Source: Panonychus citri (taxonomy: Eukaryota; Arthropoda; Arachnida; Trombidiformes; Tetranychidae). Taken from it: a DNA stretch of 64,000 nt. A model generated the notes under the pieces. That model was not told the DNA's origin and did no database searches. It saw only the letters and a list, made by a program, of their open reading frames with translations. The DNA is taken from positions 124,001 to 188,000 of the forward strand of contig NW_026515535.1 of the NCBI RefSeq assembly GCF_014898815.1, read 5' to 3'. Positions 24,591-37,090 of the stretch are shown one piece after another. Both the position numbers and the translations under genes were made by a program. Numbering within the stretch: the first letter of the stretch is position 1; each line of letters opens with the position of its first letter.

Positions 24591-26129
24591 CACCTCTTGT
24601 TCTTCTTCCTTGTTTACACCTTCTTTTTTATTCTTCTTTCTCTTTCTCTGGTTTTCTTTATCTCACCTTTCTATTCCTTTTTGTTTCTTCATCATCCTTT
24701 TCTTACCTTATGTAACCCCTACTTCTTGAAACCCCTTTACTCAGCTTCGGGTTTCGTTTGCAATTCTTGTTAACGTATTACCCATTTTTTCATAGCTCAT
24801 TTGTTCCTTGTGTTACTGTCTACGTCTTCTTGCCTTTTTAAATTGTCAACCTCAACACTTCCTTTTCTAATTATGCTGTCACAATTTAATCATCATCATC
24901 ATCATCACCATTATCATGATATGGTGTATTTTTCAGGGTCTTTAGGGTAGAAAAGGTTTCAATTGGTATTGACAATTTAACCAGACGTAATTAATGACTC
25001 GTTAAACAGAACAACATTGTCTGAGAAATTAATTTTCTCGTTCTCTCTCCAATAATAATAATAATTGTCTTTTTTTCCTTCTCGCCATTTTTTGTATCAG
25101 GAGCTGCATATGCACAGTTTATGGATCTCTTGTTCCCTGGAACAATTGCCCTGAAAAAGATTAAATTCCGAACCCTTTTGGAACATGAATATATCCAAAA
25201 TTTTAAACTTGTCCAAGCGGCTTTCAAAAAAGTCGGATGTGACAAGGTACGTATTCACTTTGACATGAGACGTCAATCAAAAAAAAAATGCGTATTCATT
25301 TCTCGTTATATCAGTTCTTATACCCTTTCAATTTTGAAGGTTCTTTTATATTTATATCTTTTTCTTTATTACATTATGATTATACTATTCGATTATTATT
25401 ATTTCGTTTTCTTTTCTCTTCTCTTAATGCATGTAACTGAATTTTCTGTTTTCTTTTTATTGCTCATGACAACTTTCTCACTTTAAGCAGGAAATTCCGA
25501 TCAATCGTTTGGTTAAAGGTCGATTCCAAGATAACTTTGAATTCTTACAATGGTTTAAAAAATTTTTCGATGCCAATTATGATGGCCGAGAATATTCACC
25601 ATTAGAAGCTCGAGGTGGTATTCCCATTGGTTCGGGTGTTTCAGCCGGTGGTAATTTACAATCTTCTAATAGTAGCTTTACAATGCCCAGTCGAATGCCT
25701 CTTCAGCCTCGAGCAAGTGCAACCACCGCTGTTGCCGCAGCTAGTAAACCTGTAAGCCGAACAGGACCAGTCCAATCAAGACCAACACCTACTCGTAATC
25801 CTGGTGCTCGACCAGCACTGGTTCGAGGGGCTCATAACAATGACCATAATAATGATATTGATCCTCGATTGGAAGAGGTTGAAGGACAAATGAGTAACCT
25901 TAAATTAACTATTGATAGTTTGGAAAGAGAGAGAGACTTTTATTATGGTAAATTACGTGATATTGAAGTTCTTTGCCAAGGAACCACGGAGAATGAGGAT
26001 GAAGAAAAATCCGTTCTAATTGAAAAGATCTTGAATATTCTATATGCCACCGAGGAGGGATTCGCGGTTCCCGAAGAAGGTGCCGAAGAGCCTCGAACTG
26101 CAGCTGAAGGTGCTCTAGATGAATATTAA
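24291..26129 (+). CDS. MAPRE1: Microtubule end-binding protein EB1 (MAPRE family), three exons
   Basis: Exons 24291-24435, 25101-25246 and 25491-26129 (phase 1, then 0) give 309 residues. The start at 24291 gives MTEIQGSYQCVNVYATS; an in-frame upstream extension would add an implausible hydrophobic leader. Residues ~12-130 form the calponin-homology domain, with NLSRHEMLGWVNDSL, QFMDLLFPGTIALKK, FRTLLEHEYIQNFK and DNFEFLQWFKKFFDANYDG, all hallmarks of EB1. A Ser/Pro/Arg-rich linker follows, then the EB-homology coiled coil with FYYGKLRDIEVLC at about 247-259. The acidic tail ends in DEY, where canonical EB1 ends in EEY, the CAP-Gly docking motif. In the family it tracks growing microtubule plus ends as a dimer. 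Intron 1 carries a long (TC)n run. The specific paralog (1, 2 or 3) cannot be decided. Confidence 0.95.
24545..24586. repeat. (TC)n microsatellite in EB1 intron 1
   Basis: About 21 TC units, roughly 110 bases after the EB1 exon 1 donor. It generates spurious Ser/Leu-rich open frames. Confidence 0.92.
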
Positions 26130-27924
26130 TTAACTGCAATCAAACATACAATTTAAATTACACAAACACAAAAAAAAGATCCCAACGATAGTCTCACAAA
26201 ACAAAAAAGGTGAACAATCAAGTTTAAAGAAAACACGATTAATTACTGATTCTCTTTTACTTTTTCAGTCAACAATTTGACAAAATTTCTCTCTCCATTC
26301 CCGTTATCCCTCCTTTCTCTCTGAATAAGTAATTAACTTTCTCTATCTCTCTCTTACATTATCATCGGAATTAAGCAAATGAAAATGTTATCAAGCATCA
26401 ATGGCAATTAATTTTACGTCATTAAATTTACTCATCCTAACAATATATACAATTGATTCTATTAAAGAAAAACAAACAATCTAAATTTTAATCAATTCTC
26501 GAGCCCGCTTTTTCCCGATGATTTAACTTTCATATGAATAATTAACTTATTTCTCTCTTTCTCTTTTACTTAGATTTTTACTCAATTAATTTAAATTAAT
26601 TCTCAATCAACATCATGATGAGGGACAATTAAGGTAAACAGATGGAATTCACTTGATCTTTATCTTGTAACAATTTGGTTAATTGTGAATGTTAATCCAT
26701 TCGGTTAATCTGTTAATTCAATTGCTCCTCTCACCAATCGTTTTCCATTGATTGTCTATTGAATAATTTAATTTCCACAATCTATTCGTAGATTTAATTT
26801 GACCAAATGATTAAATTGTTCAATCAAACCAATGGAAACAATTTACAATCAAGGCAAACAATTGATCATGACAATTGATTTTCTTTTTTTTTCTTTTGTT
26901 ACAATTTGATTTTTAACAATTAGGCTTATCAAAGGGAAGATTATTATTCTGACAATTAACTTGTTTTGTAAATTTAATTGTTCAACTTTTAATTGTTCAA
27001 CTTTTGATGAAAATCAAGTTACTTTTAGTTAAGAAAAGTGATCATAGATGTCGCTAGGAGCTTAATTTTTTTCGCAAAAAAAAAAGTTTCAAATGTTTGA
27101 TTAAGTTTTAGAAAATTTAATTGTTAACAATTTAACATAATAATTATAAATAAATTTCTCAACTCATCATGTTAATAGAAAGTAAATTAAATTCTATTGA
27201 ATTTAACAATAATAATAAGGAAAAAGGGGAAAAAAAGGATTAGTGAGAAAAGAAAAAAAAATTTCAATGGAAACAATTTAAAAAGATTTTCTTATTAATA
27301 TGAATCCTGCAATCGGAATGATTTAAATTTGATCATGATAATTAAAGGATCAACTTTTTGATTGTTAAGATATAAAGATGATGATTAAAATAAATCAGTA
27401 AAAGTCATTCATCAAAAAAAACTTTTCTCTCAACCAATTCAATAATCAATTGAAAAGTTTGTATTCCTTTTGATAGTTAACTTAATTTTCAAGGTAACAA
27501 CAATCTAATATAATAATTATCATTAGATAATATGATGATTACATAAACTGTTCAGTTCATTTGCCTGAACAGAGTGGGTAAGTTTATGGCTGAGTATAAG
27601 AAAAACTTGAAATTGAAATACACACACACACAATCAACTAACTAACAACAATTACAATGTATCAAAGCTAAATCGAGAACGTAATAATAATCAAATCTGT
27701 TCAAATGATCATCTCATGATTCAATCAAATTTCAAGGTAATCATGAATTAATCAGCCTGATATACACACAGATCAATGAGAAAAAAGCGAAACTGAATCC
27801 AGAAAATTGATGAAACTCATGAGAGGGAAAAACAAATGAGATATAAAAGAGATAAAAAAAATCTGAGAAAAAGATTCAGAATATTGAGAATTTGCTCAGA
27901 ACGATTTTCCATGAAATTTTTTCT

Positions 27925-27928
<4 letters not shown>

Positions 27929-27968
<40 letters not shown>
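27929..27968. repeat. (CT)n microsatellite
   Basis: About 20 CT units, followed 46 bases later by a shorter (GA)n run (28014-28034). The two could pair as an imperfect hairpin. Confidence 0.9.
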
Positions 27969-27970
<2 letters not shown>

Positions 27971-30477
27971 AACTTTCTCTTTCTTTCGGAGGTGGAAAAA
28001 GTTGACATAAAGACAGAGAGAGAGAGAGAGAGAGTGACAATGATTTCCACCCTCTAGAAACACTGAACTAGGAGTGGTAACAATTTAACCCACAACCAGA
28101 TTATTAGTGTGATCATCGGAGTAGCAAGTAGAGATTAGTATCAATAGAGAGACAAGAAGACAAGTAAAAGATGATATTTGTTATCATCTGATGAAGATGA
28201 TGATGATAAGCAGAGTGAAAGTCAAGTTCAAGTTGAACGGATATGGATTGACTATGTTAATCTCTCAACCATGATAATCTTTCATCTTTATTTTTCTTAA
28301 GCCAAAATGACGATAACTTTTTTCTCTCTCTCTCTCTCTCTCTCTCAATTCTGCTATTAATATCATAGTGTTTTTTTTATCATCCTCATCATCATCATCA
28401 TCAATAATCATATAAGCGAGTCAGAGGTGGGAGGGAAAAGTGAGAAAAACATTTCCAACACCAAAGGTAAGAAATACTAAAGAGTTTGAAAAAAAAGTTC
28501 TGAATCCGAATGAAAGTTTTTCATATATACAATTAAACGGTTGGTGATTCTTGATCATTATCAACTGATTATTATGATTACTTACAATTCATTGTTAGGT
28601 TAATTGTTGGCTAATCTATGGAAATAAAATTAACGCTATTGATATAATAAAAGAAATCAAATAATAATAATAATATCAATAATAATGATCGTTTCTAAAT
28701 AGCTTCAGGTGTTTTTCTTATTATTATCATCACAATTAACTTAATTGTGACCTGATTGGCTTGAGTTAATTTAGTTTACTCTCTATTACAATTATTAGAA
28801 AAGGAAAGAAAATTTTTTGTAAAACTTTGATTATCTCCGGAAGTTTAAATTGTTATTGATGTTTTCTCAACTTAATTGTTATTATTATTATTAGAATGAT
28901 GCTGATTATGATTAAGATATGAATTAATTAATTGTTGTCTCATCATTAACTTGCTGTCGTATTTGTTTATTAAGTAAATATGATTATCTTGTTGTGATCA
29001 TTAAATTAGTTTTTTTTTGCTTCGATTGATTAATAGAGATTGAAGAAGAATCAAAAAGTTTAAAAAGGAAACTACAATTAGTTAATTTCTCCTTAATTGT
29101 TTGTCTGACAACATTTAGTATATTAATTGTGAAACATTTTCTTAACTATTCCAACTAGAAATAGTAAATTGTTGCTAATTGTCGAGGACAATTAAACATT
29201 TGATGTCTTATGTTTACCTTGTGTTTTACTTCATTAATATTTAAATCACTTTGTCACCTTAAGAGGGCTAATTGTTTGCTTATGATAATTAGTAATTTAC
29301 CTGGATAACAATTAACAATTAACGTTGTCACTGATCATTGTCTGTAGTTTGTATTAATTACTGTAAACAATTAGTCGTTACAAAGTTAAAGGTATTTACG
29401 AGAATCTAATTAATCATAAATCTCCAGAAATTTTAATCACTCCTTTGATTACTTAATTGTAAGTAACATCTTAATCCTTTTAACAACAATTATCAATTGA
29501 CAATTAGATGATGTCATCAATATTATATATTCAAATTAAAAGTTTAATTTGATTGATTAGAAACAAAAAAGTTCTAATTGTTATCATTAACGATTTGAAC
29601 AATTATCTACCAACGAACCTAATTAAGGACTATTAAAGGTTAATGAGCGATTAATTAATTACTCAATAGTGATTATTAAATGTTGTAAAATCAGATTGTT
29701 AATTGTTTAGCATTAGGCAACAATTAAAGTTTATTATTGTGTCGGCAAGTGGTTATCATTGGTAAGACAGTTAATTGATTATCTTAATTGTTGTGAATAT
29801 CTAAAAAAAAAATTGAAACTTTGTTACTCTTGTTAATTAACTTAATCATAATTACTGATTAGATTTGTGTAAATGATCATAGACATAATTAAAAAAATTT
29901 GTCATTGCCACTTAATTGTGGTTACAATTAAAAGGAAAAATATTATTAACTTTTTATTATCAATGTGATTAACTGATTAACAACAAACTTGTTGACTAAA
30001 TTGTTGTTAATTTGAGCTTTTCAAACAAAATAATATAATAAATATATTGACCGTTAATCATACAACCAAATCTAATTAACTTAACGAGTCATTAACTTTA
30101 AATGAATTAACTTGATTAACTAAATTGTGTTAATCATTTTCAAATCATTGATTGTTATCATTGATCAATAACAATTTCCTGATTACTTTTTAATTTTATC
30201 CACCACTCAAATAACTATCAATATAAACACGTTAATCAATCATGTAAATCAATGATTAAGCTCAACTAATTAATAATTAAATATCAATCTAATACTTAAA
30301 TTGCTCCTTTAATCAAATCCTTTCAATTGTGAACAAATCTCAACAAAGTTAATTGGATTAACTAATCAGCTCAAATTGCTTACTTACTACTCAACAACTT
30401 GACAACAACAATTAACACTTGATCAAAAATCAAATGATCAACAATTAAAAGCCAATAAAATACAATTTGAATAATTT

Positions 30478-30880
30478 TTGACCTTGAGAGTAAAAACAGA
30501 CAGTCAACACGTATTCTTTAATTTTTGGCCTGACTCGCGATTTTCGGGAATTAGCCCAAAACGGGAAAATGGTTCGAACTGTTTTGTGCTCGAATTGATA
30601 AACTTACATAACCTATGGCCAGAAAAGATGAGACTCTTCGCAAAAATCGCCATAACTATTGAACAATAAAGAATTTTTTTCTCAAATTTTATACTCGAAT
30701 AGTACACACATATGATCATGTCAACAAGAAAAATTCAGTCTCTCAACTTTTTTAACTTCGATTTATTGAGGTCGAAACTCGCCGAAAGTTTTACTCAAGT
30801 CGTATTTTCCCATTCATCTCCATACTCATTTTATAATGGAGGAGATGGGTTTTCGAAAAAACGAAAAAATCTCTCTTAGA
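30478..30880. other. Compositionally distinct island, possible mobile-element remnant
   Basis: Within a very AT-rich desert this ~400-base block is richer in CG, TCGAA and CGAAA words and has open frames on both strands (for example 30478-30669 plus, 30504-30719 minus). Neither frame resembles a known protein to me. I could not find clear terminal repeats or a target duplication. It could be an old transposon fragment, an unannotated exon or a conserved non-coding element. Confidence 0.25.
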
Positions 30881-31585
30881 GGTAATTAAATGTTAATCAA
30901 CTTTAATCATAATTCAGCATTTTTAATGTTTAATTAAATTTTTATTAATATGAAAATGATAAAATACCAACAATTAACTTTTCCACCCACAACCTTAATC
31001 ATATTTAATATAATTAAGATGATTAAAACTAATTGAAAAGTTAAAAGTATTAATAACAAGAATCAACAATTTAACACATTGGTTGTTGATTTAAATTCAA
31101 GTTCATAAATTAAATTAACCACAACAATTAAGAGAATCAAATTAAATCATAATATTCCCTTTAATCGAGTAAAAAACAATAGGTAATGTGAGAATCACGT
31201 CTTTCCGTGATTTAATCAACAATCAACAGATAGTTGATTATCAAATAAACGATTCAAATTTATAACCACAACAATTAACTAAACATTTAAAATGATACAT
31301 TAACGAAAATTTTAATTCAATTGATCAAATTAAAAACTAAAGCAACAAAACAAACTTCAATTTTTATATTAAATTAAACATTTTGTATTTCATTTGATTT
31401 AAAACTAAATTTAAATCACCTTGGAAATCAGATTAATTGAGTCTTAATTGTTATTTTGGGCGTAATTACGATTTAACTGTCAAATTGTATATTGATTACA
31501 TAATTTAATTGTTTTCTACGTGTGATAATTGTTAAATTGTTGAGGGGAAATAATAGTAATTAATATGAAACAATTTTCTGTTACA

Positions 31586-31593
31586 TATAAAAA
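31586..31593 (+). promoter_or_regulatory. TATA box of DCXR
   Basis: TATAAAAA lies 94 bases before the DCXR start codon, within TTACATATAAAAAGCAGC. An initiator-like TTTCATTTTC follows about 28 bases downstream (31613-31622). Both distances suit an arthropod core promoter; this is inference from position. Confidence 0.5.
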
Positions 31594-31686
31594 GCAGCTT
31601 CCAGCTTGATTGTTTCATTTTCAATTGACTAACCTTCGTGTCTATTGATTAAATTACACACATAAGTTGTTACAATTAAGTTAATC

Positions 31687-32424
31687 ATGAATGTTAATTT
31701 GAAAGGTAAAAATGTTTTGGTAACTGGTGCAAGTCGTGGTATTGGCCTGCGTTTAGTTGAAAGGTTTGTCGAGGCCGAAGCGGCAAAAGTTTATGCCGTT
31801 TGTATTGATGGTGAAGCATTGGAAAAGCTCAAGGAATCGTTACCTTCCGTTGAGACGCTAATTGTTGACCTTAGTAAATGGGAAGAGACTCGAGAGAGAT
31901 TATCATCACTGGACATTGTCCATTGTTTGGTTAATTGTGCTGGTGTTGTTGAATACACCGAAACGGGTCAGATCACCGAGGCTCAATGGGATTTTCACTT
32001 TGATGTCAATACGAAAGCGATTCTCAATGTAAGTCAAATCATTTGTAATAAGTTAATCGCCGCGGGTGAGAAAGGATCAGTGGTCAATATCTCATCGATT
32101 GCCTCGCACCGATTTACTCCCAATCATTTGGTTTACTCGGCTTCCAAAGCAGCGGTGGATAATATAACCTGTACTATGGCCGTTGATTATGGTCGAAAAG
32201 GTATTCGAGTTAATTCAATTAATCCGACCGTTGTATCTACACCAATGGGCGCTAAAATGTGGTCCGATCCAGCTAAAAGTGGACCTTTACTTGAACGGAC
32301 ACCAACGGGTCGTTTTAATACAACCGATGATATCGCCGATTTGATACTTTTCCTGTTGAGTGAACGAGCAGCGATGCTTAATGGTGTCGTCCTACCGATA
32401 GACGGTGGTTATAGTAGATGTTAA
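31687..32424 (+). CDS. DCXR: L-xylulose reductase (dicarbonyl/L-xylulose reductase), SDR family
   Basis: An intronless 245-residue frame; human DCXR has 244. The Rossmann nucleotide-binding motif TGASRGIG is at 13-20, and the family NNAG motif appears here as NCAG (83-86). The catalytic set is Asn108, Ser137, Tyr150 and Lys154, within NISSIAS and YSASK. The substrate-loop region INPTVVSTPMGAKMWSDP and the C-terminal GGYSRC match DCXR specifically. In known animals it reduces L-xylulose to xylitol with NADPH in the uronate cycle and also reduces alpha-dicarbonyls. A TATA box lies 94 bases upstream. Being intronless among spliced neighbours, it may be a retrocopy that retained function or a lineage that lost introns. 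The frame is intact. Confidence 0.93.
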   Translation: MNVNLKGKNVLVTGASRGIGLRLVERFVEAEAAKVYAVCIDGEALEKLKESLPSVETLIVDLSKWEETRERLSSLDIVHCLVNCAGVVEYTETGQITEAQWDFHFDVNTKAILNVSQIICNKLIAAGEKGSVVNISSIASHRFTPNHLVYSASKAAVDNITCTMAVDYGRKGIRVNSINPTVVSTPMGAKMWSDPAKSGPLLERTPTGRFNTTDDIADLILFLLSERAAMLNGVVLPIDGGYSRC

Positions 32425-32787
32425 ATTGTTCACAATTAGCGGTAATTGTTCAACCTTAACATAAGTAAAACAAATGGCAAAAATAAACATAAATCTGTTT
32501 TCATTTAAATTCATTGAATCTTATCAATCAATTTCTTCAATCTAAACGTACAGGAAATGAAAATTAAATTTGCTAATTGTTACTAAAAATTTGACAATAA
32601 ATCAAATATCATGAAGGAAATTAAGTTAAGTAGGTAAATTAATTTATTGCTTTTCAAGTTCATTTGTACTCACCGTCAATCAGATGAGACACTCTGTAGT
32701 TTTGACAATGGGTGAACAAGGGGGCAAACCTTTTAATGGGTGGGGTGGGTTGTTGGGTGGTCTTTTTTGATTACAGTGATAAACAAT

Positions 32788-32826
<39 letters not shown>

Positions 32827-32948
32827 TTCCCATGTTAATAGTAAATCATTTTCATGGATTAGGTGAGAAACAGGTAAGCTCAATGTTAGATAATCTAACA
32901 AAAGTAATTCAAGCTTGAAACTAATAGGAAAGAGTAGATGAAGATGAA

Positions 32949-32951
<3 letters not shown>

Positions 32952-33014
<63 letters not shown>
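32952..33014. repeat. Long (GA)n microsatellite
   Basis: About 31 uninterrupted GA units, the longest dinucleotide run in this window. A (CT)n run lies 129 bases to its left (32789-32823), so the two are inverted relative to each other. Confidence 0.93.
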
Positions 33015-33016
<2 letters not shown>

Positions 33017-34915
33017 ATATGTAGTGAGTAAATTTATTGCTTTAAATTAAATCGTAACAAGAGATAAACAGTAGGGAAGATAATCAAGATGAAAACTTTT
33101 TTCGTTCTGAAAAAAGTAACTATTTTAACCCTTTGAATTTTGCATTATCATGCTAATCATGTTCATCCCTGTGTATCTCAATATCATCATTATTTACCTG
33201 GAAATAATTATCACAGGTAATTAATATTGAAAGTTTTTCTTAAATCTACAAAAAAAAATGAAGATGATTCCAACTCCCTGCAGACTGAATGTTAAGATTC
33301 ACATTGGAAACAGATAATGATTAAGATGATGGAAAGGTAATTAATGATGAAAAGATTTTAAAGATTGTATTTAATTTGCTTCCTAATTGCATTGATTGTC
33401 TTCCAGCAATTAAATCAACAGGCTATCGATATGGTCAATAGTCTTGGTCAAAACAAGTTAATTGCAAAATTTAATTGCTGTTAACTTTTCGTAAATTGTA
33501 AAAGCATCAAAATCAACTTTGAAATGAGATGAAAAAAAAAGTTACACAAACTATAAAAATCAACAGATCAACATGAAGATTGTTGTAAAAAAAACTTCAA
33601 TGATTGTAATGACCACCATCAAGTTTAATTAACTATCACAGAGAGGTAACAATTAACAAATCAACAGGTAAAAATGATTAAAGGTAAGATTTGAACACAA
33701 TTGCGGTAAAATTGAAACAAAGAATCAACTTTTTTGTCCATTCAACTCTTGAAACGATTTTGCTTTCCAAACAATTTACTAATTCTGTTGATAATCATGA
33801 TGAAATAAACACAATTACCGATAAATATCAACAATTAACTATAAGATAATCACAATTAAGATCGTGAAAACCAAAAAAACTTTCACTTAAACTGTTAAAA
33901 TGAGAAACTTAATTGTCTATCAATACTTTTAATCATTTCCAAATTTTCTCGCTCTTGATAAAGTTAATCACTAAATAGATGCTTTTTTTTACAACAATCA
34001 ACAGAGACAATTGATCATCAACAATTAGACTAACTACCAATTAACGAAAATTAAGTTAAATTCATTCATTATCACTAATGAAGGTTAAATTGTTGACAAT
34101 TTACTTAGATGATTAACTTTTTTTCCCTAACCACCAATGGTTATCAATTCATCCCTTTAATTGTACAAACTAATATTCTGATAGTCTGATCAACAATCAA
34201 TTTAATTAATCTCGATGTTTGAAACTGTTAATTACTGTTAAATTAAAAAATGATCCACTAATTGTCTTTCTAATTATGAACAATTAACTAGATGAGTTTT
34301 CACTTTACAACTTAAATTGACAATTTCATTGTAGTTATTGATTTATGATTAGTGATTAAAATTAGATTGATAATAATATGATTAAACAGGCGTTTAGTTT
34401 CAATTTGATTGCGACCAACAATTTATATTATGTCAATATGACACATATTCAATATAAACAATTAATATTAATCATCAGTAATTTTATTGATAATAAAAAG
34501 TTAATAATAATAAGCTGGAATAGCTAATTGCGGAAATTGATTGTTACAGTTAGTTAATAATTTATATATTGTCTGTCCATTTATATGAGTCTGTAAATGA
34601 GTAGCAATTTGTTTCCTATTGATTAAATGATTAGTTTAATTGTCAAAAATTAATGATTAAGAGCTGCTGGTAGACAAGGGAAAAAATTAGTCACAGCTTT
34701 TCAAGTGACAACAATCAACGATAACAATTAATAATTAACGTATCATATAATATAAGTGCATCAGTTAATAGCAATTAAATTTAATCACCAACAATATAAC
34801 AAACAAACAGATTTAATCATTCCAAATTAAATAGATTAACTTAATCATCTTAATAATGAAAATAAATTACTTTGAATTGTTGATCAGAAAATTAAAAAAA
34901 AAATGTAATCAAAAT

Positions 34916-34977
34916 TTTCCCGGGAAAAAATTTCCCGCCTTTTAATTTATTTGAATTGAGAGCTTGACCTTTGGTCA
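34916..34977. promoter_or_regulatory. Cluster of palindromic sites: TTTCCCGGGAAA, TTTCCCGCC, TGACCTTTGGTCA
   Basis: Three elements sit within 62 bases: a perfect 12-base palindrome (34916-34927), an E2F-consensus TTTCCCGCC (34931-34939), and an inverted repeat of TGACC with a 3-base spacer (34965-34977), the layout of a steroid-type nuclear receptor element. They stand in an otherwise AT-rich desert about 1.3 kb upstream of the secreted-protein gene. Function is inferred only. Confidence 0.3.
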
Positions 34978-36295
34978 GGCTGTTTGTGTATCAATAATTA
35001 AATGTTATGAATCAATTTGTAAATGTTGACCACACACATATTAGAGTAAATTTGATTGATTGGATTAAATTGTTCTAATATCAATTTCAAATGAAATTAA
35101 CCTTCACAATTATTTCACTAATCAATTGAAGTTGATAATCAACTGACCATCAAAGTTGATTAACTGTGAAATCGGTCAGTTGTTTATACCTTACAGGTCA
35201 GTGGTCTATACAATTAGGGAACAATTTACTAGGATTCTAATTACAATTAACAAGGTTTGCGACTTGATTGTTTCATCAGTGGTACTTAATTGTAGCGGTT
35301 AATTGTACCATCGGGTATGCAAATGAAGCGAGTGTCCAGTTACTGTCCGGTAATGTCCAAGAGGTGGGAAAATGTGATGAAGATGAGGAAATTAAAATGA
35401 AAAATTTTCTTATCAAAATCAAAGTTTTTTTTTTACTTAAATTGTTAATCCAAATCACTACGATGATACAAATAATATCCTTGATTAACTTTAATCAATT
35501 ACCATCACAACCAGAATAATTAATCAAGGATGTAATAAATTGTTGGACCTTTAATATTGGTAGTTAACTTTTTTTTTAAATTTAATTCCTTTCTGTTAAT
35601 TGTGATTAAATAACAAGATTTTAAAGATCCTGTTCCAATCTGATTAACTTTAGATTAACCGTTAATTTTAATTAATCCTTTTTACCAGATTAATTTTGTA
35701 GGTTAATTTTGAGAATCAAAATTTTGATTGTGATAATTTTCAGGCCAGTTAATTGCTGGTAATGATGATGATGTTAATTTAATTATCATCTAAATTGTCA
35801 ACAAAAACCATCAAATATCAAACAAATATTAACATGAAAATAGTAAAGTTGAAATTTTAAGTTTTTGTAATATTTTCTTACTTGTTGATTGTAATGATTA
35901 AGATGATTTTTCCAATTGATTAATTGAAACTGGTTTAGTTTTAATCAACATGAAGATGATTATAATCACTGGTTAAACCTGTTAGGTTACAGTTTACAAT
36001 TAGGATTTTAACCTGGACCCAATCAAGTTAATCTAATCCAATGTTAAACCATGAAAATCTTAATTCAGTTTGATTAAGGGTCAGGTTAATGAAGATGATG
36101 ATCATCATCAGTGGTTAACAGTTAACAACAATTAAGTATTTATATATCACTAAATTAACAACTGAATCAATTTTCATGTGTGTAAGTTTAACTAATTGTT
36201 TTCTTAATTATCTTCCAATCTCTCTCTCTGTGATTAATAACAATATATTAATATTTCCAAAACAATTAATCAAATCGGATTAAAATCGCAATTTA

Positions 36296-37042
36296 ATGAA
36301 TCTAATTACACCTTTAAGTTTGTTCATTTTTACCTTTAAATTAGGTAAGTAAATTAAACAGAAAATGTTTTAATCAATTAATCATTTTAATTTTTGTCAA
36401 TTAACAACAATCCAAGGAAAGACAATTAGTTAATTGTGTTGTACCTCTTTCTTTTTTTTTGAATTACAATTAAATTTAATATACAACAGTTGTAGTTATT
36501 AATCAAATTACCTTGAACTTGATCAAGTGTTACAAACGTTGATTGTGTTGATAATGATTAAACTAAATTAAAAGTCCAATGGCTTTGATGGTGATCAAGG
36601 TTTTTTTTTGTTGTTCATGGTTAATTTAAGCAAACAAAAAGTAATCAAAGTTAATTACCAAACTGATTATTAGCTAATTATTACAGTTCTAATAGACCAA
36701 TGATAAAATTTTCCAACCTTGATTGTTATTGAACACGAACAAAAATTAGGACTTTGATACAGTTAATTGTTGTAACTTAGCAATAGACATAATCATCATC
36801 AAGTTAGTGTTAAAACATTGAGAGACAAAGTAAACTTGAAATTAGTAATTAACGATTACAATTTAAATTATAATTCTTGATAGGATGATGATGGAGGATG
36901 AGGATGATGATGAACGGAAATAGATAAAAAAAAAGACTCTTTTTTCATTCCATTTCCGTTGGGAACTTTTTTCGTTCATAGATATTGATCAGTAAAGTCC
37001 ATTCGTTATGCTGACTTAGTGTCATCTCAATGACACATTTTC

Positions 37043-37090
<48 letters not shown>

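Larger units (their letters stand above)
26130..31585. other. Long AT-rich intergenic region between EB1 and DCXR
   Basis: About 5.5 kb with no supported gene. It contains CT/GA microsatellites (27929-27968, 28014-28034, 28323-28348), a degenerate CTCF-like site at 27043-27057 and a less AT-rich island at about 30478-30880 that stands out from its surroundings. The rest is AATTAA/TTGATT background. Confidence 0.5.
32425..36295. other. AT-rich intergenic region between DCXR and the secreted-protein gene
   Basis: No gene supported. Contains a (CT)n run at 32789-32823, a 63-base (GA)n run at 32952-33014, and a small GC-rich cluster of palindromic sites at 34916-34977. A slightly GC-richer stretch at 35240-35400 has an open frame of 83 codons but no recognisable family and no good splice context. 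Confidence 0.5.

Noticed and set aside
24319..24729. Plus-strand Ser/Leu-rich frames in EB1 intron 1
   Set aside because: They are products of the (TC)n microsatellite and run out of exon 1 past its donor.
32789..33014. Facing (CT)n and (GA)n runs as a transposon inverted repeat
   Set aside because: They are simple dinucleotide runs with no target duplication; expected by chance in a microsatellite-rich genome.
35268..35519. 83-codon frame upstream of the secreted-protein gene
   Set aside because: No usable splice phase into 37163, and exon 1 at 36296 fits better with a signal peptide.
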